Source of the DNA: Verrucomicrobiota bacterium
GTDB lineage: Bacteria; Verrucomicrobiota; Verrucomicrobiia; Verrucomicrobiales; DEV007
Direction: 5' to 3'
Length of the DNA: 28,394 nt
Assembly: GCA_020629815.1 (NCBI GenBank)
Contig: JAHDCN010000005.1
Location: forward strand, 1 to 28,394
In this document: positions 1 through 7,675 of the stretch, one piece after another
Layout: every line of letters starts with the position of its first letter
Numbering within the stretch: the stretch's first letter is position 1
Notes under the pieces: generated by a model
The model's input: only the letters and a program-made list of their open reading frames with translations
Told to the model about the DNA's origin: nothing
Databases searched by the model: none
Translations under genes and position numbers: made by a program

Positions 1-125
1 TTGATAATATCATCGGGATCGAGCCCCAGCTCACGAGCCGTCTCTTCAATCGGTTTTCCCGGATCATAGGCAACCAGACTTTCAATCCACGAATGGGCCT
101 GTTTCCAAATTTCTGTGCTAGGCAT
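1..125 (-). CDS. hisC: Histidinol-phosphate aminotransferase, N-terminal fragment (cut by window edge)
   Basis: Only the first 41 codons are present; the gene runs off the left edge. The fragment begins MPSTEIWKQ and continues through YDPGKPIEE and ARELGLDPDDII. This matches the usual HisC opening, in which a (Y)xPGKPIEE segment is followed by a stretch leading into the LASNENPLG motif (that motif would lie just outside the window). HisC is a PLP-dependent enzyme converting imidazole-acetol phosphate to histidinol phosphate in histidine synthesis. The ATG at 125 is the only good start. The gene follows the ankyrin/L,D-transpeptidase gene on the same strand after 51 bp, so they may be co-transcribed. 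No clear Shine-Dalgarno site is seen. The call rests on a short N-terminus, so confidence is moderate. Confidence 0.75.
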   Translation of the reverse strand, partial: MPSTEIWKQAHSWIESLVAYDPGKPIEETARELGLDPDDII

Positions 126-176
126 GGCCGCAAAGAAAACAGCGAGTTGGCGGGAAAGCAACTACCGGTTGGGAAT

Positions 177-2492
177 TTACTGCTGGATGACAACCAGGTC
201 CCCTACCTTGCAAACCCGAAACATGTGGGCAGCGGCCGAATACGGCAGGCGGATACAGCCGGAGGACGCGGGATAACCGGGAACATATCCCTGATGCAAT
301 CCAAAATCTGAGCAACTTACCCGCTGAAAGAACGGCATACTGGAACCGTAAATCGATGAAGTGTGGTGCCTATGCTTATCGGTAATGACGAAGTTTCCGG
401 TCCTGGTCCGCTTGCCTCGTTTTCCCGTAGAACAGCGGGATGAATAGGTAGCAACTCCGCCTTCATACAACGTCATCCTTTGGCTGGACAAATCGATCAA
501 CACCTTGCGCGGCTGCACTTCCGGAGCTCTTCCCAGCAGAATAATCTGCATCATCTCCACATCCGAATACCAAGCCGGGATGTTGATCGGATACAGACTC
601 TTGCGAGTGTAAACGATACTCTTTGCACCGGCATCCTTGAGCGCTTGAGCCACTTTGTGATCCTTTTTGGAAGCAGCGATATAAAGAGGGCGAATCCGAT
701 CGTCGTTGGTAAGATGATACTTGAATGTCGTGCTCTTGAAATTGGACTTAAACGATTCGGTAGCCGGAGTGCGCTCAAATTCTTCCACGTCGATTCCCGC
801 TTCGATCAGAGCAACGGCGACATCGGACATTTCATTCGCGATTGCCCATCCAATCAGAGTGTGCCCATCACGACAGCGAACACCGGTAATCGTCGCGCCG
901 TTTCTCACCAGAGCTTCAGCAACGTCCGGAATATTCAAACGGATTGACCTGGCAAGCCAACTTTCCGCGTCGTCATACATGACATTCGGATTTGCACCGG
1001 CGTTGAGAAGAAGTTTCGCTGATTTGTATTGCTCCTGACCAAGCGCATAAGAAAGCGGAGTCTCACCAGCGTTGTTACGCTGCATCGGATCAGCTCCGCC
1101 ACTCAAGATCACTCCGAGCAGATCAACCTGCTTGGTCAGCAACGCAGCCCACAGGTTATCGCCCACATTCGCTCCGGCATTGAGTAGAGTTCTCACCGCA
1201 CTGGTATTGCCTTCCCTCACCGCCACATCAAAAACCCGCTCATCTGATCCGGGCAACGTCGACTCAGGATCCGTTCCGGCATTGAGCAGAAGATTCATCA
1301 AGGGATCGTCCCGAGTCTCATAGGCTTTCGCCAACATCGTTTGCTTGTCGAGATCAGCACCCTCTTCGATCAACATCCGGGAAATCGCCATGTTCCCATT
1401 CTCAATGGCAACGAAAAGAGGTCGCTCTGCGCCTTCAGCTCCTTCGTTTGGCTTGGCACCGCCATTCAGAAGAACCTCCACCATATCGAGATCTTCGTTC
1501 TTCACCGCACGAGTCAAAACAGGTTCTCCGGTTGGCCCTGTCCCATTCGCGTTTGCTCCATATTCCAGCAATTGAATAACGGTTTCCAAATCACCATCAT
1601 CTCCCGCTTCAAACAGAACAGTTCCACCGCGCGGCCCAACCGACTCAGGGTTCGCACCAGCAGCAAAAAAGGATTTGGTCAACCGACCGTCACGCTTGCT
1701 CACTGCGATTCCTGCCGGTGTGTAGCCTTCGCCGGAGCTGGAGGAGGTAATATTGACGTTCGCCCCATTTGCCAGGAAAAATTCAACTTTGTCGTAATCG
1801 AGATCTTCCGTCGCTTCGATCAAAAGCGGCACACCCGTTGTCCCCATTACATCGAAGTCAGCTTCAGAATCGGCAAGAAGCTGAAGCAGCTCCATATCAT
1901 CTGCTTCCGAAGCCAAGGCTGACGCTCCGAAGCTCTGAGTGCCCCGGTAGTTCGGGTCGGCACCATTCGAAAGAAGAAACTCAACCATCTCGCGGTCGTC
2001 GTTTTTGATCGCATCAATCAAAAACGGAACTCCCGGATAGCGATCACAGTCGAGCGACGAGCCAACTTGATTCAACCTTTTGGCGTAGTTAAAATCGCGC
2101 TCACGCAAAGTATGAGCCATCGCCGTATCCCCTTCAGGAATAGTCGGCATATTTACTGTCTCAATAACGTTACTCCGGACCAACAGATACTCTACCGTAT
2201 CATCCTGACCCTCGCGAAGTGCAGCCAAAACCGGAGTCACCCGATTTTCGTTACCAGCTCCCAGGTTCACCCCGGCCAGCTCCAACTGTTCGAGTAGATC
2301 GTTTCTACCTTCTTTCGCCCTTTCAATGGCACTATCGACACTAATCTCAACTCCCTGCCGCTGGAGAAACCGCTGAGCCTTTCTGGTTTCTTCGTGACGA
2401 AGGTAGTAATCCGTTGCAATCGCGCCACCAACGAGTGACACAGAGAAAATCGCGAGAAATGCGGTTCGAATTGCTGTGCCAACTGGACTCAT
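177..2492 (-). CDS. Exported ankyrin-repeat protein with C-terminal L,D-transpeptidase (YkuD) domain
   Basis: A 771-residue protein. Residues about 8-27 form a hydrophobic N-terminal anchor or uncleaved signal. Residues about 50-645 hold roughly 13 ankyrin-like repeats, seen as recurring LLxxGAxPN-type ends such as FLLSNGADPN, FFLANGANVN, LLEYGANAN and LLNAGANPN. Residues about 663-771 are a YkuD domain that opens VLIDLSSQRMTLYEGG and carries the conserved His733 (GLHQG) and catalytic Cys746 in SSGCIRLP. YkuD enzymes make 3-3 cross-links in peptidoglycan or attach proteins to it, through a cysteine acyl-enzyme in the periplasm. The ankyrin part would be a periplasmic protein-binding scaffold (inference). 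An AAGG motif sits close upstream of the ATG at 2492. It lies 86 bp downstream of lipA on the same strand. The domain calls are firm; the partner protein is unknown. Confidence 0.9.
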   Translation of the reverse strand: MSPVGTAIRTAFLAIFSVSLVGGAIATDYYLRHEETRKAQRFLQRQGVEISVDSAIERAKEGRNDLLEQLELAGVNLGAGNENRVTPVLAALREGQDDTVEYLLVRSNVIETVNMPTIPEGDTAMAHTLRERDFNYAKRLNQVGSSLDCDRYPGVPFLIDAIKNDDREMVEFLLSNGADPNYRGTQSFGASALASEADDMELLQLLADSEADFDVMGTTGVPLLIEATEDLDYDKVEFFLANGANVNITSSSSGEGYTPAGIAVSKRDGRLTKSFFAAGANPESVGPRGGTVLFEAGDDGDLETVIQLLEYGANANGTGPTGEPVLTRAVKNEDLDMVEVLLNGGAKPNEGAEGAERPLFVAIENGNMAISRMLIEEGADLDKQTMLAKAYETRDDPLMNLLLNAGTDPESTLPGSDERVFDVAVREGNTSAVRTLLNAGANVGDNLWAALLTKQVDLLGVILSGGADPMQRNNAGETPLSYALGQEQYKSAKLLLNAGANPNVMYDDAESWLARSIRLNIPDVAEALVRNGATITGVRCRDGHTLIGWAIANEMSDVAVALIEAGIDVEEFERTPATESFKSNFKSTTFKYHLTNDDRIRPLYIAASKKDHKVAQALKDAGAKSIVYTRKSLYPINIPAWYSDVEMMQIILLGRAPEVQPRKVLIDLSSQRMTLYEGGVATYSSRCSTGKRGKRTRTGNFVITDKHRHHTSSIYGSSMPFFQRVSCSDFGLHQGYVPGYPASSGCIRLPYSAAAHMFRVCKVGDLVVIQQ

Positions 2493-2578
2493 TAACCTTG
2501 CTTAATTGTCTGGTATCTATGGAATTACTGGCAGGCGAAACGATAACGCGTGGAGTATATCATATTTTTCTGAATCCC

Positions 2579-3484
2579 TCAAGCCAACGGGTCCAGTTCC
2601 GGTTTGAAATCTGCAGCATGATAAGAGCTTCGTACCAACGGTCCAGACGCCACGTGCCGAAAGCCCTTGTCCAAAGCAATTTCTTTTAACTCTTCAAACA
2701 CCTCGGGTTGGATGTATTCCACAACCGGCAGATGCTTCGGAGAGGGTCGCAAATACTGACCAATGGTTAGCACTGTCACATCATGCTCGCGCAAGTCGTC
2801 CATTGCTTGTAGGACCTCATCCTTCTTTTCGCCCAGGCCCAACATAATACCGCTCTTTGTTGCGCATCGGCGCCCCATCTCGGCGGCCATAACCCGGGCT
2901 TTTTTCAAAACGCTCAGCGAACGACGATAATCAGAATTGGATCGAACCACTTGAGTCAATCGCTCCACCGTTTCAATGTTGTGGTTAAAAATCTCCGGAC
3001 CAGCTTCGATGACCACCCAGAGCGCGTCATCTTTGCCGATAAAGTCAGGAACCAATACTTCGATCACCGTGTCCGGGTTTTCCTCCCGCACCTGATTGAT
3101 CGTATTGGCGAAATGGCAGGCACCGCCATCAGGTAAATCATCCCTCGCCACAGCAGTAATGACCACGTGGTTCAATCCCATACGCTTCACTGCGGTCGCT
3201 ACCCGATCTGGTTCGTCTGCCTCCAGCGGCATCGGTTTTCTGGTATCAACCGCGCAAAATCCGCAGGCCCGGGTGCAGCGCTCCCCGGCAATCATGAAGG
3301 TCGCCGTTCCCTGCCCCCAGCATTCCCAGCGGTTTGGGCATACCGCCTCTTCACAAACAGTCACCAGATTCAAATCCTCAATCAGGTTCTTGGTATCCCA
3401 AAAAACCGGATCGGTAGGCAGTTTCACCCGAATCCAGGACGGCTTCTTCTCCTGATGAAGTGAAGGATCAATTTTAACCGGCAT
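2579..3484 (-). CDS. lipA: Lipoyl synthase
   Basis: Radical-SAM enzyme that inserts two sulfurs into octanoyl groups on lipoyl domains of 2-oxoacid dehydrogenases and GcvH. With the start at 3484 it has 301 residues, the normal family length. The auxiliary 4Fe-4S cluster ligands are C44, C49 and C55 (CX4CX5C). The SAM cluster ligands are C70, C74 and C77 (CX3CX2C). The C-terminal RSSYHA motif, which also serves the auxiliary cluster, is present. The frame stays open to 3571, but that start would overlap mtnA by about 50 bp and add 29 residues unlike LipA, so MPVKIDP at 3484 is preferred. It is third in a same-strand run after pilD and mtnA (34 bp after mtnA). No lipB was seen in the window. 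Confidence 0.96.
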   Translation of the reverse strand: MPVKIDPSLHQEKKPSWIRVKLPTDPVFWDTKNLIEDLNLVTVCEEAVCPNRWECWGQGTATFMIAGERCTRACGFCAVDTRKPMPLEADEPDRVATAVKRMGLNHVVITAVARDDLPDGGACHFANTINQVREENPDTVIEVLVPDFIGKDDALWVVIEAGPEIFNHNIETVERLTQVVRSNSDYRRSLSVLKKARVMAAEMGRRCATKSGIMLGLGEKKDEVLQAMDDLREHDVTVLTIGQYLRPSPKHLPVVEYIQPEVFEELKEIALDKGFRHVASGPLVRSSYHAADFKPELDPLA

Positions 3485-3518
3485 ACTCCAAAAATTTTCT
3501 TTCTCCAGATACCCTACG

Positions 3519-4649
3519 TCACTTTTGCTTTTCTGGAAACAGCGAGAAAACGGATGCCTCATTTGCATCACAAACTCCCCGTTCCGTAATTAGCCCGCTA
3601 ACCAAATGCGACGGCGTTACGTCGAAGGCATAGTTCGCTACCGGACTTCCTTCCGCAACCAGATTCACTTCGGTTTCCTCTGTGTCGTTTGTAGATGCCA
3701 AACCTGACAAAAAGGCCACTTCTTCGCCATCCCTTTGCTCGATGGGAATCTCCTTTACGCCATCGCGAATTTCCCAATCGAACGTGGATGAGGGTAGCGC
3801 CACGTAAAAGGGAACATCGTTATCCCGGGCAGCCAGAGCTTTTAGGTAAGTTCCAATCTTGTTCGCCACATCTCCCGTGTAGGTGGTCCGGTCCGTACCG
3901 GTGATCACCATATCGACCATGCCATGTTGCATCAAATGCCCCCCAACATTGTCGACGATAACCGTATGCGGCACCCCCTGTTGGCCGAGTTCCCAGGCAG
4001 TTAGTCGCGCCCCTTGGTTACGTGGACGGGTCTCATCCACCCACACATGCACCGGAATCCCTGCATCATGCGCGGCATAAATAGGTGAAGTCGCTGATCC
4101 CCAATCAACAAAGGCCAGCCACCCGGCATTGCAATGAGTCAGGATATTCACCGGATCTTTGCCGCCTTTCTTCTCAAAAATTTCCTGAATCAAACGCAGT
4201 CCATTTTCACCGATCCGCCGACACCATTCCGCATCTTCATCAGCAACCTCCCGGGCGACCTCACGAGCTCTGCTCACCTTTTCCTGAATCGAGTCTTGCG
4301 AGGAAACCTCCCTAACCTGCCGCTCTACTGCCCATTGCAGGTTCATTGCAGTAGGACGGGTCTCACAAAGCTGCTCACCCTTTTTCCGAAATGCCTGATC
4401 AAAAGACTCCACTGAATCCACCTCCACCTCGCATTCCACAGCAGCCAGATACATTCCATGAGCAGCAACAGCGCCGATGCAACCCGCTCCGCGCACATAC
4501 ATTTCGTAAATCGCACGAGCCGTGTCCTCCGTCGATTTCAAAACGACTTCTTCAAAGGCGAACGGCAGCTTTCGCTGATCAATGATCCAGGCCTCTCCCG
4601 GCTTATCCCCCAACCAAATCGTCCGATACGGCTTACCATCAACTTTCAT
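3519..4649 (-). CDS. mtnA: S-methyl-5-thioribose-1-phosphate isomerase
   Basis: Isomerises methylthioribose-1-phosphate to methylthioribulose-1-phosphate in the methionine salvage pathway. The 376-residue product from the ATG at 4649 has the catalytic cysteine C173 in ILTHCNAGWLA and the catalytic aspartate D253 in GTDRTTYTGDVANKIGTY, which are MtnA hallmarks shared with eIF2B-fold relatives. The substrate-loop motif, usually RGAPAIG, reads RGAGCIG here, a variant. An upstream extension to 4775 is open but overlaps pilD and encodes nothing MtnA-like. The chosen start lies 2 bp after the pilD stop, which suggests translational coupling. No other methionine-salvage gene is nearby, so the grouping with pilD and lipA looks like housekeeping packing rather than a pathway operon. 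Confidence 0.93.
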   Translation of the reverse strand: MKVDGKPYRTIWLGDKPGEAWIIDQRKLPFAFEEVVLKSTEDTARAIYEMYVRGAGCIGAVAAHGMYLAAVECEVEVDSVESFDQAFRKKGEQLCETRPTAMNLQWAVERQVREVSSQDSIQEKVSRAREVAREVADEDAEWCRRIGENGLRLIQEIFEKKGGKDPVNILTHCNAGWLAFVDWGSATSPIYAAHDAGIPVHVWVDETRPRNQGARLTAWELGQQGVPHTVIVDNVGGHLMQHGMVDMVITGTDRTTYTGDVANKIGTYLKALAARDNDVPFYVALPSSTFDWEIRDGVKEIPIEQRDGEEVAFLSGLASTNDTEETEVNLVAEGSPVANYAFDVTPSHLVSGLITERGVCDANEASVFSLFPEKQK

Positions 4650-4651
4650 GT

Positions 4652-5791
4652 TCAGCGAAACTTCCAACCACCCTTTAATACACCCACATACCAGAGCCAC
4701 AGTGCCGGCCCGGTGAACAACCAGACAAAAGCAGCCAAAGCGAGATAGGGACCAAACGGAAGCGGGCGCCCCCAACCTTCCCGGGCTATCACCTTTTGTA
4801 ACAGGCCAACGACAGCGCCAAAGACAGAGGCTGCAAAAATGGTAAATACCGCCCCTTGCCAGCCGAGAAACGCCCCGATCATGGCCATAAACTTCACATC
4901 ACCAAAGCCCATCGCCTCTCTCGGAACGACAGCCCGGGTCACTTTGCCGGAGACCTCTTTGAGTTTCTCGAGAGAAATCCGATCTCCATCGAGCTCGACT
5001 CCGTCTCCCCAAACCTGGAACTTGTCTTTGATATCTTTGGCTTCACCATCCAGCGCCAAGTCAGTGATATCCAGCTCCATCCGGTCCCAGGTGCGATAAA
5101 ACACTTCACCCCACTCATAGTGGTGCTCCCCCAGTTCGATCATAATCGGGCTTTCATCTCCGCCCGGCTGAGAAATCTTGAAATCCTGAGGCTCTTCAAA
5201 CTCATGCTTGATCTTGCCGAACATCATCTTGCCCATCAGGACAATTAAGTAGAGCAAACCGAAGCCAATGACGGCACCTTTTCCCCCCTGAAAAAGCCCA
5301 CCCAGCATCGTTTCCTGCCCGTGCATCGCAGGAATCAAAAAGCTCGCCAGCAAACCAATTACCGTGCCGCCGATTGTAATCGAATCCGGAATAATGAAGT
5401 GATCGAAATCGATGAAGGTCGCAGAAATTAGCATCGCGACAAAGATCCAGAACGCAATAACTCCCGGGAATCCGAGAGTTGGGAAGAATTTCTTCCAGAT
5501 CGCCAGAAAACAGATCGCTGTCAGCAGCTCGACCAGGAAATATCGGAACGCAATCTTGCTACCGCAAAATTTACACTTTCCGCGTAAAAAGACCCAGGAG
5601 ACCAGTGGGATATTGAGATAGATGGGTATTTGCTTTTTACAGGAAAAGCAAAAGGAGCGCTTCGGCTCATTTACCGAGATACCCAGAGGCACACGGTAGA
5701 TCACCACGTTTAAAAACGAGCCAATGCATGCTCCCATCGCGAATGCGATTGCCGGGAGCAGGTAATTGATAGCCAGTTCCGGCGATACCAT
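4652..5791 (-). CDS. pilD: Prepilin peptidase / N-methyltransferase (PilD/GspO family) with long insert
   Basis: An inner-membrane aspartyl protease that cleaves class III signal peptides of type IV prepilins or pseudopilins and usually methylates the new N-terminus. The N-terminal domain starts ACIGSFLNVVIYR and has paired zinc cysteines C48/C51 and C73/C76, as in methylating enzymes. The active-site aspartates are D128 (IDFDHFIIPD) and D298 (GFGDVKFM). Many membrane helices are evident. The two aspartates are about 170 residues apart, whereas in standard enzymes they are some 60-70 apart. The extra segment, about residues 193-290, is hydrophilic and acidic. It lies 21 bp after a small lipoprotein gene and 2 bp before mtnA. 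The prepilin at 27398 is a possible substrate. Confidence 0.95.
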   Translation of the reverse strand: MVSPELAINYLLPAIAFAMGACIGSFLNVVIYRVPLGISVNEPKRSFCFSCKKQIPIYLNIPLVSWVFLRGKCKFCGSKIAFRYFLVELLTAICFLAIWKKFFPTLGFPGVIAFWIFVAMLISATFIDFDHFIIPDSITIGGTVIGLLASFLIPAMHGQETMLGGLFQGGKGAVIGFGLLYLIVLMGKMMFGKIKHEFEEPQDFKISQPGGDESPIMIELGEHHYEWGEVFYRTWDRMELDITDLALDGEAKDIKDKFQVWGDGVELDGDRISLEKLKEVSGKVTRAVVPREAMGFGDVKFMAMIGAFLGWQGAVFTIFAASVFGAVVGLLQKVIAREGWGRPLPFGPYLALAAFVWLFTGPALWLWYVGVLKGGWKFR

Positions 5792-5812
5792 CCGCTGGAA
5801 TCAGATGGTGCC

Positions 5813-6004
5813 TTAGTAGGCCAGGGAACGGAAAGTCCGATCCTGCATTTGGTAGACATTCTGGCGATTAAATGTCGCCGTGTCTGAGGCGGAAATACCG
5901 GAAGCCCGGCCTTCGCCTTCTGCAGCAGTAGTAGAGACACAACTCACCATTGTGGAGCTGGAAAGAAGGGCCAAAACAGCGAGGAGAAGATTCAGTCGTT
6001 TCAT
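5813..6004 (-). CDS. Small putative lipoprotein (63 aa)
   Basis: I do not recognise a named family. The N-terminus MKRLNLLLAVLALLSSSTMV followed by S-C is a signal peptide ending at a plausible, slightly atypical lipobox (MVSC, Cys22), so the mature product would be a roughly 42-residue lipoprotein. The mature part is polar (STTAAEGEGRASG, then RQNVYQMQDR and a C-terminal AY) with no further cysteine. It ends 21 bp before pilD and probably shares its transcript. No Shine-Dalgarno site is apparent before the ATG at 6004. Short C-terminal similarity in style to the 68-residue lipoprotein at 7458-7664 (Gln/Met/Asp/Arg-rich, then aromatic end) is noted but may be chance. Confidence 0.7.
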   Translation of the reverse strand: MKRLNLLLAVLALLSSSTMVSCVSTTAAEGEGRASGISASDTATFNRQNVYQMQDRTFRSLAY

Positions 6005-6066
6005 CGAGTGAGTGGATTTATTTAAGAAAGAGTAAACACCTGATTGTCGCTGCGTCGAATAGAATT

Positions 6067-7305
6067 TTAGCCTCCCATTTTATCCGCAACAGCCAGCGCA
6101 GTTTTCACCGCCAGACAGCAGGCCACGAGAAATCCCACGATAGCCAAGGTAATAATCCAGCGGGGCACTTTTCGGTCTCCGGTTAATTCCTTTCGCGTCC
6201 CCAGATAAATTAAGGCCGCAGCCAGGGCAGGAATACCTAAAACGGTTAATGCCTGTGCAAAAGTAATCAGAGTAACTGTGCTGCCCTCTTTCAGCAGTGA
6301 CAGGATCGCAACCACCATGCCCACTAACAGAGCCACCGTGGTCATGTGAATCGGCCATTTGTCAGATAATCGGCTGCCTTTTCCGAGACTGTCAGACATC
6401 ACGGTTCCTCCGATCATGGAGTTTACCAGAAACGAACTGGTCGCTCCCGCAAGAATCCCAATGGAAAATACCACTTTGGCAGCTGAACCGAAAAGAGGCT
6501 CCAACTGACGAGCTACATCGCCCACATTCGAAAGCAACACATCCGGTCTGCCATAAAATGTGCGGAACGCTGTCAGCAAAATCACTGTGGTTACCAGCGC
6601 CAGAATCGAAATACTGAGAACGGAATCAACCACTCCTTTTTTTGCCTCGGGAATCCCCCATCCTTTCTCTTTCACCAGGTAAGCCTGATAAAAAGCACCA
6701 CCTACAGAAAAGGTGGTTCCGATCATTCCCAGCAGAGGAATCCAATCCTGTTTTCCTTCACGGGCAACCGGAGTGAAATCCTGAGGTTGCAGCCAGGCGA
6801 CCCCAAAGTTGATCAAAAAAGACAAGACCGTTAGACCGATCAAAAACTTCATCAGCTTCTCAATCGAAGAATATAGATCCCGCATCCGATACAGGGAAAA
6901 GATGATGAACACATTGAACACCACCAGAATGATGACCTTGGAAATCGCGGCAATTCCCTGTCCGGCCTCTTTTTCCAATACCGGTTCGAGACCGGCAACG
7001 ATGGCAATGTTGTTGCTGGACTGAAACAGGGCTACCAGACCAAAAAGAACCAATCCAATCACAACCGCGACCCAACGTCCCAGCCTATCCGAAATCTCAT
7101 CACAGGGACTTTTCTCGTAAACGACACCTATGCGACCAGCAAGAGCAACCATCGCCATCATTAAAATCGCAGCCCCCAAAATCACCGGAACCCCGATCAA
7201 ACCAAAGCTTGCTCCGACTTTGGAAGAAGTCAGGATACTTCCCGGCCCGAGAACAACAGCAGCAACGATTAAGGCAGGACCAATGGAGCGTAACAGATTT
7301 TTCAC
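6067..7305 (-). CDS. Divergent Nramp-family transporter
   Basis: An integral membrane protein of about 412 residues with around 11 hydrophobic segments, resembling the Nramp/MntH fold: N-terminal GPALIVAAVVLGPGSILTSS leads into helix 1, and helix 6 is near residues 193-211. Nramp proteins import Mn2+ or Fe2+ with protons using helix-1 DPGN and helix-6 MPH motifs. Here helix 1 reads GPGS (residues 20-23) and helix 6 reads VGGAFYQAYL, so the usual Asp, Asn, Met and His ligands are missing. It may therefore carry another substrate. The frame opens with TTG at 7317; GTG at 7305 is preferred because it has a GGA-containing purine stretch upstream and no ATG is available. It is alone between a repeat array and the pilD run. 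Confidence 0.8.
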   Translation of the reverse strand: MKNLLRSIGPALIVAAVVLGPGSILTSSKVGASFGLIGVPVILGAAILMMAMVALAGRIGVVYEKSPCDEISDRLGRWVAVVIGLVLFGLVALFQSSNNIAIVAGLEPVLEKEAGQGIAAISKVIILVVFNVFIIFSLYRMRDLYSSIEKLMKFLIGLTVLSFLINFGVAWLQPQDFTPVAREGKQDWIPLLGMIGTTFSVGGAFYQAYLVKEKGWGIPEAKKGVVDSVLSISILALVTTVILLTAFRTFYGRPDVLLSNVGDVARQLEPLFGSAAKVVFSIGILAGATSSFLVNSMIGGTVMSDSLGKGSRLSDKWPIHMTTVALLVGMVVAILSLLKEGSTVTLITFAQALTVLGIPALAAALIYLGTRKELTGDRKVPRWIITLAIVGFLVACCLAVKTALAVADKMGG

Positions 7306-7395
7306 GCCCCGATCCAATCAGATTCTAAACAAGCTGACGAGCCCTGATTTGCGGGAGATACGGGAAATTAAGATGGAGAACCCGCTCGCCGACTT

Positions 7396-7453
7396 AACCC
7401 TGTTAGGTCAATGACTCAACCCTGTTAGGTCAGAGAGGCAACAGGGTTAGGTC
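7396..7453. repeat. Palindromic 22-bp-period repeat array, locus 1
   Basis: Three 9-mers start at 7396 (AACCCTGTT), 7418 (AACCCTGTT) and 7440 (AACAGGGTT, its reverse complement). They are separated by exactly 13 bases, giving a 22-bp period. Each 9-mer is followed by AGGTC. The second and third can pair as a 9-bp stem with a 13-base loop. The array lies just past the stop of the 68-residue lipoprotein and about 90 bp upstream of the Nramp-like gene. The same architecture recurs at 20742 and 28342. Function is unknown; a REP-like or transcript-structuring role is an inference. Confidence 0.85.
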
Positions 7454-7457
7454 TTGC

Positions 7458-7664
7458 TTAAAATGCGTAGAAAGCCCGGTTCAGAGCATCGCGGTGATCC
7501 CGCATCAGCTGATCCTGCTTATCCATTCGGCTCGGGCCAACATAGGACACTGAACCATCGCGATGGATGATTTTTGCCCGATTCGGATCAGGTGCCGGTG
7601 TAGTGCAGCCAGTTTGTAGAAGAACGACAGCTCCAATGCCAGCGAGTAAAAACAACTTTGCCAT
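7458..7664 (-). CDS. Small putative lipoprotein (68 aa)
   Basis: MAKLFLLAGIGAVVLLQTGC is a classic lipoprotein signal with lipobox LQTGC (Cys20), so the product should be lipidated and membrane-anchored. The mature part includes PAPDPNRAKIIHRDGSVSYVGPSRMDKQ and ends in NRAFYAF; no domain is recognised. The ATG at 7664 is chosen over an upstream in-frame start at 7709 because only the former places a signal peptide at the N-terminus and it sits 11 bp after the AP2 gene stop. Probably the last gene of an htrA, AP2, lipoprotein transcript. The palindromic repeat array begins 4 bp beyond its stop codon. Confidence 0.75.
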   Translation of the reverse strand: MAKLFLLAGIGAVVLLQTGCTTPAPDPNRAKIIHRDGSVSYVGPSRMDKQDQLMRDHRDALNRAFYAF

Positions 7665-7675
7665 ATCTTTGATTT

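Noticed and set aside
480..1922. Open frames antisense to the ankyrin/L,D-transpeptidase gene
   Set aside because: They show no domain, signal or family features, and the minus strand has a clear protein.
3485..3571. Longer lipA start
   Set aside because: It would overlap mtnA by about 50 bp and adds residues not typical of LipA.
7305..7317. TTG at 7317 as the Nramp start
   Set aside because: GTG at 7305 has a better purine stretch upstream and keeps the family-typical N-terminus; the choice remains uncertain.
7396..7453. CRISPR-like array (regular repeats with spacers)
   Set aside because: Repeats are 9 bp with 13-bp spacers that are themselves conserved and palindromic, only three units occur per site, and no cas genes are present.
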